Below, piece by piece: positions 22,508-32,468 of a stretch of DNA of 35,044 bases. Source of the stretch: Micromonospora globbae (lineage in GTDB: Bacteria > Actinomycetota > Actinomycetes > Mycobacteriales > Micromonosporaceae); NCBI RefSeq assembly GCF_003610785.1, contig NZ_RAQQ01000035.1, forward strand, positions 1 through 35,044. Reading direction: 5' to 3'. Both the position numbers and the translations under genes were made by a program. Under the pieces are notes generated by a model. That model did no database searches. It had not been told where the DNA came from and worked only from the letters and a program-made list of their open reading frames with translations. How positions within the stretch are numbered: position 1 is the stretch's first letter; each line of letters opens with the position of its first letter.

Positions 22508-25126
22508 ATGCGCAACTGGACGAGGAGAGGGCTGCTACCCGCGGCCGCCCTCCTTGCCCTGGCCCTGCCCGTCAGCAGTGGCCTCGTCCCGAGTTCCACC
22601 GCACACGCCGCACCACGCGTCACCACACCGGAGCAGTTCTTCGGCTTCACGCTGGGCAGCGAGGGGCGGCTCGCCCGCTGGGCCGACATGGTCCGGTACT
22701 ACAAGCTCGTCGCCGACCGGTCCGAGCGGGTGCTCTACCAGGAGATCGGCAAGACGGCCACCGGGAAGCCGTTCCCGGTGCTCACCGTCAGCTCGCCGGC
22801 CAACCTGGCCAAGCTCGACCGGATCAAGCAGATCAACCGGCGGCTCGCCGACCCGCGCGGGCTGACCGAGGCGCAGGCCCGGAAACTCGCCGCGGAGGGC
22901 CGGCCGGTCTACCTGCTGGAGGCGGCCATCCACTCCACCGAGGTCGGCACGGCGCAGGTCATCCCCAACATCCTCCACCGGCTCGTGGACGAGAAGTCCA
23001 CGACCGTCACGGAGATCCTCGACAACATCGTGCTGCTCATCATCCCGGCGCAGAGCCCGGACGGCACCGAGTGGGTCGGGGACTACTTCCACCAGACCGC
23101 CGGGACGACCTACGCCCGCACCTATCCCGACCTCTACCAGAAGTACATCGGTCACGACGACAACCGTGACTGGTTCATGTTCACCCAGCCCGAGACGAAG
23201 CTCAGCGTCGCCCTGCAGAACGACTGGAAGCCGCAGGTCGTCCAGAACCTCCACCAGATGGGCTCCGGCGGCGCCCGCATCTTCATCCCGCCGTACCTGT
23301 CGCCCAACGACCCGAACATCGACCCGATCACGGTCCAGCAGACCAACTCGCTGGGCATGGAGATGTCCCGCAGCCTCACGGCCGAGGGCAAGAAGGGCGT
23401 TACCTGGGGTTCGACCTACGACTACTGGACACCGTCACGCCAGTACATGACGTACCACGGCGCGCCACGGATCCTCGTCGAGGCGGCGAGCGCACGCGAC
23501 CTCGCCTACACGTACACCAGCAGCAACGGCGGGCCGATCGGGCCGCAGCAGCCGGACACCAACTTCATCGAGCCGTACGACCAGTCCTCCTGGTCGCTGG
23601 CGCAGATCGTGGACTACCTCGACACCACGGTCTTCGCCGGGCTGAGCAACGTCGCGAAGTACCGGGCCGAGTGGCTGTTCAACTTCTACCGGACCCAGCG
23701 CAACGCCGTGAACCCCGGCGCCGGCAAGCCGTACGGCTACATCGTCCCCGCCGACCAGCGCGACCCGTTCGCCACGTACGAACTGCTGACCGTCCTGCGT
23801 ACCGGCGAGGTCGAGATCGAGCAGGCCACCGCCCCGTTCACGGCGAACGGCAAGCGGTACGACGCCGGTTCCTGGATCATCCGGTACGCGCAGCCGTACG
23901 GCCGGTTCGCCAAGACCCTGCTGGAGGTCCAGCACTACCCGGACCTGCGGGAGTACCCGGGTGGCCCGCCGCAGAGCCCGTACGACGTGACCGCGCAGAC
24001 CCTGCCGATGCTGCTCGGCGTGCGGGTGGACACCGTTGCGCAGCCGTTCAGCGCCTCGACCACCCAGATCAGGACCGTACGGCCGGCCAGCCCGCCGTTC
24101 CCGGCCCAGCCCGGCGCCCGGGGCGCCTACCTCGTCGGACCTGAGTCCTACGGCACGGCCATGTTCATCGCCGCCCTCCAGAAGGCCGGGGTGCGGACGC
24201 TCCGGGCCAGCGCCGAGTTCAGCAGCGGCGGCCGTGCCCACGCTCCGGGAACCCTGATCGTCGAGCCGACCGCCGAGGCCCGGGCGGCGCTGCGGGAGGT
24301 GTCCCGGAAGACCGGCGTCCCGGTCCACGCCGTCGGCCAGGCCCCCCGGGTCGCGGCCGAGCGGCTCAAGGACGGCACCCGGATCGGCCTGTACCGGGGG
24401 ATCAACAACATCCCGGGCGGCTGGATGAAGTGGCTGTTCGAGCAGTACGGGATCGGCTTCACCGAGGTGGTCGCCGACGACTTCACCGGCGACCTCAACG
24501 CGAAGTACGACACGATCGTGCTGCCGGCGGGGATCAGCCGCAACGACCTCGTCGCGGGACTCAACCGCGACCGCTACCCGGCCGAGTGGTCCTGGGCGTA
24601 CGGCGTCGGTGAGGCCGGTTGGGCGGAGCTGCGCAGGTTCGTCGAGGACGGTGGGACGCTGCTGGCGATCGGCGACTCGGTGGCCACGGCGCGGCAGCTC
24701 GCGAACCTGCCGATCACGCCCGCGTTGCCCTCCGACGAGCACGAGTTCTACTCGCCCGGCAGCATCCTCAGCCAGCGCTTCGACACCTCGGACCCGGTGG
24801 CCTGGGGCATGCGGCCGGACACCCCGGTCTGGTTCGGCGAGAACGACCAGGCGTACACGGTCAGCGCCGGAGACGTGGTCTCGTCGTTCCCCGAGTCGGG
24901 CGAGCAGTTGCAGAGCGGCTGGCTCATCGGCGGCGAGCACCTGAACGGGAAGGCCAACGTCGTCAAGCACCGGGTCGGTGCGGGCCTCATCGTGACGTTC
25001 GGCAGCGAGCCCACGTTCCGCACCTGGTCCCGCGACCCGAGCAAGCTGCTGTTCAACGCGATCTACCACGGCCCGTCGACCAGCGTGCAGCCGTCGGCGG
25101 TGCCGGCCGCGCTGCTCGGCGGGTAG
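22508..25126 (+). CDS. Secreted M14-family zinc carboxypeptidase (paralogue 2)
   Basis: An 872-residue paralogue of the preceding gene, aligned over nearly its full length. The signal peptide MRNWTRRGLLPAAALLALAL, with a twin-arginine look, is cleaved near AHA-AP. The M14 domain (about 37-345) has His-142 and Glu-145 in IHSTEVG, His-249 in NLHQMGSGGAR, Asn-219/Arg-220 in HDDNRDW, and Glu-325 in LVEAAS. The C-terminal amidotransferase-like domain shows IGLYRGINNIPGGWMKW and FVEDGGTLLAIGDS. All catalytic positions are intact, but the zinc and catalytic loops differ from paralogue 1 (LHQMGSGG against MHQKGNSG), which suggests a changed specificity. The ATG at 22508 has GAGGAGG upstream. A duplication is the simplest origin. 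Confidence 0.92.
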   Translation: MRNWTRRGLLPAAALLALALPVSSGLVPSSTAHAAPRVTTPEQFFGFTLGSEGRLARWADMVRYYKLVADRSERVLYQEIGKTATGKPFPVLTVSSPANLAKLDRIKQINRRLADPRGLTEAQARKLAAEGRPVYLLEAAIHSTEVGTAQVIPNILHRLVDEKSTTVTEILDNIVLLIIPAQSPDGTEWVGDYFHQTAGTTYARTYPDLYQKYIGHDDNRDWFMFTQPETKLSVALQNDWKPQVVQNLHQMGSGGARIFIPPYLSPNDPNIDPITVQQTNSLGMEMSRSLTAEGKKGVTWGSTYDYWTPSRQYMTYHGAPRILVEAASARDLAYTYTSSNGGPIGPQQPDTNFIEPYDQSSWSLAQIVDYLDTTVFAGLSNVAKYRAEWLFNFYRTQRNAVNPGAGKPYGYIVPADQRDPFATYELLTVLRTGEVEIEQATAPFTANGKRYDAGSWIIRYAQPYGRFAKTLLEVQHYPDLREYPGGPPQSPYDVTAQTLPMLLGVRVDTVAQPFSASTTQIRTVRPASPPFPAQPGARGAYLVGPESYGTAMFIAALQKAGVRTLRASAEFSSGGRAHAPGTLIVEPTAEARAALREVSRKTGVPVHAVGQAPRVAAERLKDGTRIGLYRGINNIPGGWMKWLFEQYGIGFTEVVADDFTGDLNAKYDTIVLPAGISRNDLVAGLNRDRYPAEWSWAYGVGEAGWAELRRFVEDGGTLLAIGDSVATARQLANLPITPALPSDEHEFYSPGSILSQRFDTSDPVAWGMRPDTPVWFGENDQAYTVSAGDVVSSFPESGEQLQSGWLIGGEHLNGKANVVKHRVGAGLIVTFGSEPTFRTWSRDPSKLLFNAIYHGPSTSVQPSAVPAALLGG

Positions 25127-25132
25127 CCCTGC

Positions 25133-25192
25133 CGGTCACCGACGTGGGGGTCACGTCCGCCGGACGTGACCCCCGACGGTCGCCGGTGACCG
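25133..25192. terminator. Bipartite hairpin after paralogue 2
   Basis: An inner perfect 13-bp stem (25146-25158 with 25162-25174, loop GCC) is nested in an outer 9-bp pair, CGGTCACCG (25133-25141) with CGGTGACCG (25184-25192). It begins a few bases after the peptidase stop. The tspO-type gene starts at 25318, so it is transcribed separately. Confidence 0.7.
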
Positions 25193-25317
25193 CGCGCCGT
25201 ACCGCGGCGAGCCGGCACGGCGCGCGGCGGCGGCGAGCGGGCCGGACGTCAGCGGGCACGGCGAGTCGCCGGTGGCGCAGCCGGGTTGATCCGCGCCGGA
25301 CCGGGTAGCTGAACGGC

Positions 25318-25788
25318 ATGCGACCACCGACCCTGGTCACGACCGCCGCGGCGGTCGCCGCGACGGCCGCTGTCGGCGCCGCGGCCACCGACGCGTCGTC
25401 ACGCTGGTACCGGCGGCTGCGCAAACCGCGCTGGCAACCCCCACCCGCCGCGTTCCCCCTGGTCTGGACCCCGCTGTACGCGCTCATCGCGATGGCCGGC
25501 GCCCGCACGCTGGACGCCGCGGGCCGTGCCGAACGCGCCCCGTTCGCCCGCGCCTACGCGCTCAACCTGGCGCTCAACGCGGGCTGGACCGCCCTGTTCT
25601 TCCGCGCCCGCAGACCCGCCGCGGCGCTCGCCGACATCGCCGTGCTCAACGCGTCCAACCTCGCGCTGCTCCGCCGCGCCGGCCGGGCCGATCGTCTCGC
25701 CGGCGTCGCGCTGGCCCCGTACGTCGCGTGGACGCTGTTCGCCACCGCGCTCAACGCCACCATCGTGCGCCTCAACAGCGGCAGGTGA
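25318..25788 (+). CDS. TspO/MBR-family membrane protein
   Basis: A 156-residue, five-helix membrane protein. The TspO hallmarks are clear: WYRRLRKPRWQPPPAAFPLVW (38-58 region), YALNLALNAGWTALFF, and the ending APYVAWTLFATALNATIVRLN. TspO proteins bind porphyrins and cholesterol-like ligands and influence tetrapyrrole turnover and stress responses; in actinomycetes the role is not established. The ATG at 25318 has no clear ribosome site. It is isolated between the peptidase terminator and the convergent PP2C-like gene (57 bases between stops). Family sure, role unknown. Confidence 0.92.
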   Translation: MRPPTLVTTAAAVAATAAVGAAATDASSRWYRRLRKPRWQPPPAAFPLVWTPLYALIAMAGARTLDAAGRAERAPFARAYALNLALNAGWTALFFRARRPAAALADIAVLNASNLALLRRAGRADRLAGVALAPYVAWTLFATALNATIVRLNSGR

Positions 25789-25845
25789 CCTCCCGCCCCG
25801 GGCGGAGCGGACGCGAGCGCTGACCCCGGTCGAGTACCCGGCGCG

Positions 25846-26643
25846 TCAGGAGTCGCCCAGGTCGGTGCAGTGCGCGATGGTCGCGTCGTCCGCCGCGACC
25901 GCGTGGCGCGCCTCCGCCTGCCGGACGCGCCCGATGACGGCGGCCGGTCCGCGCTCGCCGAGGGTGGCGAGGACCTGCGGCCAGTCGGCGAGCCCGAACC
26001 GGTCCACGATGCGGCTCGCGCCGTTGCTGAGCAGGACGGCGCCGCCCAGCTCGGAGGTCGGGCAGCGGCCGCTGATCGCCTCGTCGGCCGCCCGCGGGTC
26101 GTCCTTGGCGACCCAGAAGCCGCCCGGCCGGTTCCGGTGCGCGCGGAGGTCCCGCAGGATCCGGTGGTACTCGTCGCCGCCCTCGACGACGGTGGCGAGG
26201 ACGGCCTCGTACGACCGGCTGATCAGCACCTCCCGCGGGTCGGAGACGACGAGCGGGGCGTCGTCCGTCCGGCCGAGTACGAGGACCGCGTCGCCGAGCA
26301 CCAGGTACTCGACGTGACCGCCGGACACGCGCAGCGCGGCCACGGCCGCCGACGGGCTGATCGGGTCGCCGACGTCGCACGTGTCCCGATGGTCGTCGGT
26401 CACCTCCGCGATCGCCTCGGCGAGCAACGCCGGAAGGCCGCGGTCCGGCGCGAGTGAGAGGAGGCCGAGGAGCCTTCCTCCCAGGCGGTGGGCGTACCAG
26501 GCCACGCCGTGCCGGCAGACGGACCCGGCACCGGCGAAGCCGCCGGCCCCGTCGACCAGGACCGCCGCCGTCGGGGTGGCGCCGGTGAAGTCCTCGTTCG
26601 CGCGGCCGGCCCGTCCCGCGGCGCTCGCCATCGTCACCCGCAC
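25846..26643 (-). CDS. PP2C-like protein phosphatase with an altered metal site
   Basis: About 265 residues. The PP2C fold is marked by RANEDF (15-20), LVDGAGGFAG (29-38), the VLGDAVLVL strand (116-124) and the closing DDATIAH (252-258). The motif expected as SDG reads SNG (206-208): the aspartate that normally holds a metal is Asn-207, so activity may be reduced or the protein may bind rather than hydrolyse phosphate. Such stand-alone actinobacterial PP2C proteins oppose Ser/Thr kinases or regulate stress responses; no kinase or anti-sigma gene is nearby. The GTG at 26643 is chosen because GGGAGG lies nine bases upstream and a -10 at 26672-26677 is suitably placed; the ATG at 26631 is an alternative. 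Confidence 0.72.
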   Translation of the reverse strand: MRVTMASAAGRAGRANEDFTGATPTAAVLVDGAGGFAGAGSVCRHGVAWYAHRLGGRLLGLLSLAPDRGLPALLAEAIAEVTDDHRDTCDVGDPISPSAAVAALRVSGGHVEYLVLGDAVLVLGRTDDAPLVVSDPREVLISRSYEAVLATVVEGGDEYHRILRDLRAHRNRPGGFWVAKDDPRAADEAISGRCPTSELGGAVLLSNGASRIVDRFGLADWPQVLATLGERGPAAVIGRVRQAEARHAVAADDATIAHCTDLGDS

Positions 26644-26671
26644 GTCCCGCCGCCTCCCGTCCGAGGCGTCG

Positions 26672-26677
26672 ACCTTA
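26672..26677 (-). promoter_or_regulatory. -10 element of the PP2C-like gene
   Basis: On the minus strand this reads TAAGGT (TANNNT). Transcription would begin near 26665, giving a leader of about 22 bases that contains GGGAGG before the GTG at 26643. Inference from spacing. Confidence 0.4.
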
Positions 26678-26730
26678 CCCGGGCGCAGGTCGAGCGCGGG
26701 AGACGTAAGGAGCCGAACGCAGTCATGCAT

Positions 26731-26758
26731 TTACATATCGATGACCTCCGACTACGGT
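26731..26758 (+). promoter_or_regulatory. Candidate promoter of the third peptidase gene
   Basis: TTACAT (26731-26736) and TACGGT (26753-26758) are spaced by 16 bases in the only AT-rich patch of this divergent region. A leader of about 90 bases would follow, including a hairpin (CCGTGCC 26811-26817 with GGCACGG 26822-26828) before the start at 26857. Confidence 0.4.
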
Positions 26759-26856
26759 GATCTGCACTCGAGTACCCGTTGGGTGGCGGCCCCCGCACAC
26801 AGAGCAACCGCCGTGCCTGCCGGCACGGCCAACGACCGTGACTGGGAGATTTCGCC

Positions 26857-28863
26857 TTGGGCTCCGACGTTCCACACCACTCGACCGGCCAGCCACACGT
26901 CCCTCATCACGACGCCGCCGCTGCCCCGCCGCTGAGTCGAAGGCGCCGCCGGCGTCCGACCGCGGCCTTGGCGGTCCTGGCGGCGGGCGCCCTCGCCGTC
27001 GGCACGGCGCCGCTGTGGGGGGCGGGCGGGAAGGGTCCGCTCCACGACGCGGCCCTCTCCGCCACGCCCACCTACACCGTCGGCCTGCAGCCGCCGCAGG
27101 ATCCCGGCCCGTTCCCCGGCAGCGTCACACCGACCTCGCCCACCATCACCATCGCCGGTCAGCGGGAGGGGGAGAGCACGTTCACGGTCGTCAAGTACGA
27201 CCAGGTGCAGCCGAAGGTCCCCGGCCGGATGGACTTCGACCACTTCCACACGGGCATCGAGATCCAGTGGTGGCTCAAGAAGTGGGCGCACGAGCGGCCC
27301 GACATCGTCGACCTGTACATCGTCGGCGAGAGCTTCAGCGGCCAGCCGATCTACCAGTTGACCATCACGGACAAGTCCACGGGCGTCGACACCGACAAGC
27401 CGGCGGCCTACTTCGAGGGCAACCGGCACTCGGGCGAGATCTCGTCGGCGGAGAGTTCGCTGTGGTTGGCGCACCACCTCATCACGCGGGCCGGCAAGGA
27501 CCGGGCGGTCGACAAGCTGCTCGACGACAAGACGGTGTACATCCGGCCGGTCAACAACCCCGACGGCCACGACATGTACCTGTACACCGCCCAGACGAAC
27601 CGGTCGACGGTGCGGCCGTACGACAACGACGGCGACGGGAAGCGTGACGAGGACCCGGGTGAGGACCTCAACGGTGACGGATACCTGAGCCAGATGCGCC
27701 AGTACGTCGGCGCCGGCAAGGGCACCCACGTCGTCGACGAGCGGGACCCCTCCGGGAACGCCATGCTCAGCGTCGGCGCGGGCAAGGGCGACTACCTCAT
27801 GTTCTCCGAAGGCACGGACAACGACGGCGACGGCCGCTACAACGAGGACGGCGTCGGTGGCCTCGACCTGCACCGCAACTACCCGTACAACTGGCACGTG
27901 ATGGCGGAGCACGACGCGACGGGACGCAACCTGACCCAGGGCGGCGCCGGCGAGTACCCGCTGTCGGAGCCGGAGACCCGGCACGTCTACACGTGGCTGA
28001 TGTCGCACACCAACATCGCCGCCGTGAACAGCATGGACACCCGGGTGCCGATGCACCTCCGGGGCCCGTCGACCTGCGACCCGGTCGAGTGCATGTACCG
28101 CAGCGACCGCAAGCTCTACGAGCACTTCGACAAGGCGGGTGTCTCGTTCACCGGCTACCGGAACGCCGGCAGCGTCTACATCGACTACGCCACCCGCAAC
28201 GGCGGCGAGCCGCAGGCCCTGTTCGGGCACGGCCCGGACTTCGGCTACTTCCAGTACGGCGCGGTCTGGTACGGCGACGAGATCTGGAACGGCGGCGACT
28301 TCGTCGACTACGACAAGGACGGCCGGTACGCCGACTGGGAGCGGTCGCGGTGGTGCGCGGAGAACGGCCGCACCAACTGCTTCCTGCCCTGGACGACGGC
28401 GCAGCACCCCACGCTCGGTACGGTCGAGATCGGCGGGATCAACCCCAAGTTCTGGTCGCAGAACCCGTCGCCCGACCTGATCGGGAAGTGGGCCGCCAAC
28501 CAGGCGCGGTTCAACCTGTACCTGACCGAGTCGCTGCCGCAGGTCGACCTCGGCGACGTCAAGGTCAAGAAGCTCAAGGGCACCCAGCGGGACGGGGCCA
28601 CGCACGAGCTCACGGTGACCGTCCGCAACACCGGCCGCATCCCGACGGCGCTGGAACAGGCCCGGGAGATCAAGATCGTCGCACCGGACACGGTCGAGGT
28701 CACCGGCGCCCGGACCGTCGGCGCCGCGCCCGAGTTCCACCTCGACGGCGGCGACGCGGAGAAGGTCCGGCTCCGGCTGGTGAAGACCGGCGGCGACACG
28801 GTCACGGTGAAGGCGGTGAGCGTCCGGGGCGGCCTGGACTTCGCGACCGCGCGCCTGAGCTGA
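26857..28863 (+). CDS. Secreted M14-family zinc carboxypeptidase with calcium-loop motifs
   Basis: A 668-residue exported protein with a long, His- and Arg-rich N-region before the hydrophobic signal (RRRRRRPTAALAVLAAGALA, residues 28-47). The M14 domain (about 115-480) shows His-191 and Glu-194 in GNRHSGEISS, RNYPYNW (340-346), His-400 in VPMHLRGPS as probable third zinc ligand, and Glu-475 in GDEIW as candidate general base. Three DxDxDG-like loops (DNDGDG 256-261 and 321-326, DYDKDG 484-489) and DLNGDG (270-275) suggest calcium binding. A C-terminal beta-sandwich (about 565-668) may be a targeting domain. The TTG start has GGGAGA upstream. It differs from the tandem pair in lacking the amidotransferase-like domain, so it is not a recent copy. 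Confidence 0.88.
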   Translation: MGSDVPHHSTGQPHVPHHDAAAAPPLSRRRRRRPTAALAVLAAGALAVGTAPLWGAGGKGPLHDAALSATPTYTVGLQPPQDPGPFPGSVTPTSPTITIAGQREGESTFTVVKYDQVQPKVPGRMDFDHFHTGIEIQWWLKKWAHERPDIVDLYIVGESFSGQPIYQLTITDKSTGVDTDKPAAYFEGNRHSGEISSAESSLWLAHHLITRAGKDRAVDKLLDDKTVYIRPVNNPDGHDMYLYTAQTNRSTVRPYDNDGDGKRDEDPGEDLNGDGYLSQMRQYVGAGKGTHVVDERDPSGNAMLSVGAGKGDYLMFSEGTDNDGDGRYNEDGVGGLDLHRNYPYNWHVMAEHDATGRNLTQGGAGEYPLSEPETRHVYTWLMSHTNIAAVNSMDTRVPMHLRGPSTCDPVECMYRSDRKLYEHFDKAGVSFTGYRNAGSVYIDYATRNGGEPQALFGHGPDFGYFQYGAVWYGDEIWNGGDFVDYDKDGRYADWERSRWCAENGRTNCFLPWTTAQHPTLGTVEIGGINPKFWSQNPSPDLIGKWAANQARFNLYLTESLPQVDLGDVKVKKLKGTQRDGATHELTVTVRNTGRIPTALEQAREIKIVAPDTVEVTGARTVGAAPEFHLDGGDAEKVRLRLVKTGGDTVTVKAVSVRGGLDFATARLS

Positions 28864-28871
28864 ACGAGTTC

Positions 28872-28905
28872 GGTGAGCGCCGCCCGCTGGCGGGCGGCGC
28901 TCACC
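28872..28905. terminator. Hairpin terminator after the third peptidase gene
   Basis: A perfect 15-bp stem (28872-28886 with 28891-28905) and a CTGG loop lie eight bases beyond the stop codon. Clear structural separation from the AraC gene. Confidence 0.7.
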
Positions 28906-28988
28906 CCGCCGGGGGATCGCTGGCGGTCGCGCCCTCCAAAGCCCGGCAGGTCCCCGGGTCGGAGTGCGTCTGACCGGGCCTCCCTCGT

Positions 28989-28994
28989 TACGAT
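28989..28994 (+). promoter_or_regulatory. -10 element of the AraC gene (leaderless)
   Basis: TACGAT fits TANNNT and ends seven bases before the GTG at 29002, with no ribosome site between. Confidence 0.45.
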
Positions 28995-29001
28995 CGTTCC
29001 C

Positions 29002-29451
29002 GTGACCAGCGATTCCGCAGAAGCCCAGCGGCTGCGCGACCTCGCCCGGCTGCGCCGGGTGCGCGACCGGATCGACCGGGAGTACGCCCAGCCGCTCGAC
29101 GTCGAGGCGCTCGCCCGCGGCGTGAACATGTCGGCCGGGCACCTCAGCCGGCAGTTCCGCCTTGCCTACGGTGAGTCACCGTACGGCTACCTCATGACCC
29201 GCCGCATCGAGCGCGCGATGGCGCTGCTGCGTCGTGGCGACCTCAGCGTCACCGAGGTCTGTTTCGCGGTGGGCTGCTCCTCGTTGGGCACCTTCAGCAC
29301 CCGATTCACCGAACTGGTCGGGGTGCCGCCGAGCACCTACCGGCGCGAGGCGGCGCAGGCGACGGCCGGGATGCCGCCGTGCGTCGCGAAGAAGGTCACC
29401 AGACCGGTCAGGAATCGAGAAGCAGGGGCCGCGCAGCCGCAACTAGCGTGA
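29002..29451 (+). CDS. AraC-family regulator, DNA-binding domain only
   Basis: A 149-residue protein consisting almost entirely of the two helix-turn-helix motifs (about 20-118): LDVEALARGVNMSAGHLSRQF and LSVTEVCFAVGCSSLGTFST, with the family PxxYR signature in VGVPPSTYRRE. No sensor domain is attached; a basic tail of about 30 residues follows. Small AraC proteins of this kind act like MarA/SoxS or depend on a partner for sensing. The GTG at 29002 is preferred because the upstream in-frame stretch is basic and non-coding in look, and because TACGAT stands at leaderless distance. The VOC gene follows six bases after the stop, so the VOC protein may act in the same response. Confidence 0.86.
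   Translation: MTSDSAEAQRLRDLARLRRVRDRIDREYAQPLDVEALARGVNMSAGHLSRQFRLAYGESPYGYLMTRRIERAMALLRRGDLSVTEVCFAVGCSSLGTFSTRFTELVGVPPSTYRREAAQATAGMPPCVAKKVTRPVRNREAGAAQPQLA
29444..29449 (+). promoter_or_regulatory. Internal -10 element before the VOC gene
   Basis: TAGCGT overlaps the AraC stop codon region and lies at -13 to -8 from the ATG at 29457. It would allow leaderless expression of the VOC gene independent of the AraC gene. Confidence 0.4.
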
Positions 29452-29456
29452 CCGGC

Positions 29457-29867
29457 ATGGAGATGACCATTCACGCGAGCTTCCTCCCGCACACCGACCC
29501 GGACGCCTCCCTGGCCTTCTACCGGGACGTCCTCGGCTTCGAGATCCGTAACGACGTCGGGTACGGCGACATGCGCTGGATCACCGTCGGCCCGGCCGGG
29601 CAGCCCGACACGTCGATCGTCCTGCACCCGCCGACCGCCACCCCCGGCCTCACCGACGACGAGCGCCGCACCATCGTCGAGTTGATCGCCAAGGGCACCT
29701 ACTTCGGCGTCAACCTCGCCACCCCCGACCTCGACGGCGTCTTCGCGAAGCTGGAGTCCAGCGGAGCCGAGGTGGTCCAGGAGCCGATGGAGCAGCCGTA
29801 CGGAGTCCGCGACTGCGCCTTCCGCGATCCGGCCGGCAACGAGATCCGCATCCAGGAACGGCGCTGA
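29457..29867 (+). CDS. VOC-superfamily (glyoxalase/bleomycin-resistance-like) protein
   Basis: A 136-residue single-domain VOC protein: FLPHTDPDASLAFYRDVLGF (about 8-27), the IVLHPPT strand, TYFGVNLATPDLDGVFAKLE, and the end PYGVRDCAFRDPAGNEIRIQ with the typical PxG-x-PxGN-x-I motif. The fold forms a dimer with a metal or ligand site and includes glyoxalases, dioxygenases and drug-binding proteins. His at positions near 7 and 11 and a terminal Glu may bind metal. The AraC partner next door is a common pairing. The ATG at 29457 has no ribosome site but a -10 at leaderless distance; the ATG at 29463 is a less likely start. Substrate unknown. Confidence 0.86.
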   Translation: MEMTIHASFLPHTDPDASLAFYRDVLGFEIRNDVGYGDMRWITVGPAGQPDTSIVLHPPTATPGLTDDERRTIVELIAKGTYFGVNLATPDLDGVFAKLESSGAEVVQEPMEQPYGVRDCAFRDPAGNEIRIQERR

Positions 29868-29939
29868 CCGTCGGACCACCCGGGTAGATTCCCGCACACG
29901 GCGCCGGGTGCCGGCCACCCGGCGCGGAAGCTCCGACGG
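29868..29939. terminator. Nested hairpin after the VOC gene
   Basis: GCGCCGGGTG (29901-29910) pairs with CACCCGGCGC (29916-29925) around a CCGGC loop, within an outer pair CCGTCGGA (29868-29875) and TCCGACGG (29932-29939). It lies between the VOC stop and the UvrA-like gene. Confidence 0.5.
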
Positions 29940-30011
29940 CCGGCTCCCGGGGCGACCCGAACCGGGCGCACGACGGCCGCCGACACGGCCTTGGCAACGG
30001 ATGGAGACACG

Positions 30012-32399
<2,388 letters not shown>

Positions 32400-32431
32400 G
32401 CGCCGCGCGGGGCGCCGCGGGCGGCGGACCG

Positions 32432-32463
32432 GCCGGGACACCGGGCAGGTCACCCGTCCCGGC
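32432..32463. terminator. Hairpin between convergent genes
   Basis: GCCGGGAC (32432-32439) pairs with GTCCCGGC (32456-32463). It sits between the UvrA-like stop and the methyltransferase stop and may terminate both. Confidence 0.4.
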
Positions 32464-32468
32464 GCCCC

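Noticed and set aside
19712..25126. Tandem peptidases as one frameshifted gene
   Set aside because: Each has its own signal peptide, ribosome site and complete active site, with a hairpin between them.
26752..29142. Long minus-strand frame opposite the third peptidase
   Set aside because: No domain and starts inside the AraC gene; antisense by-product of GC bias.
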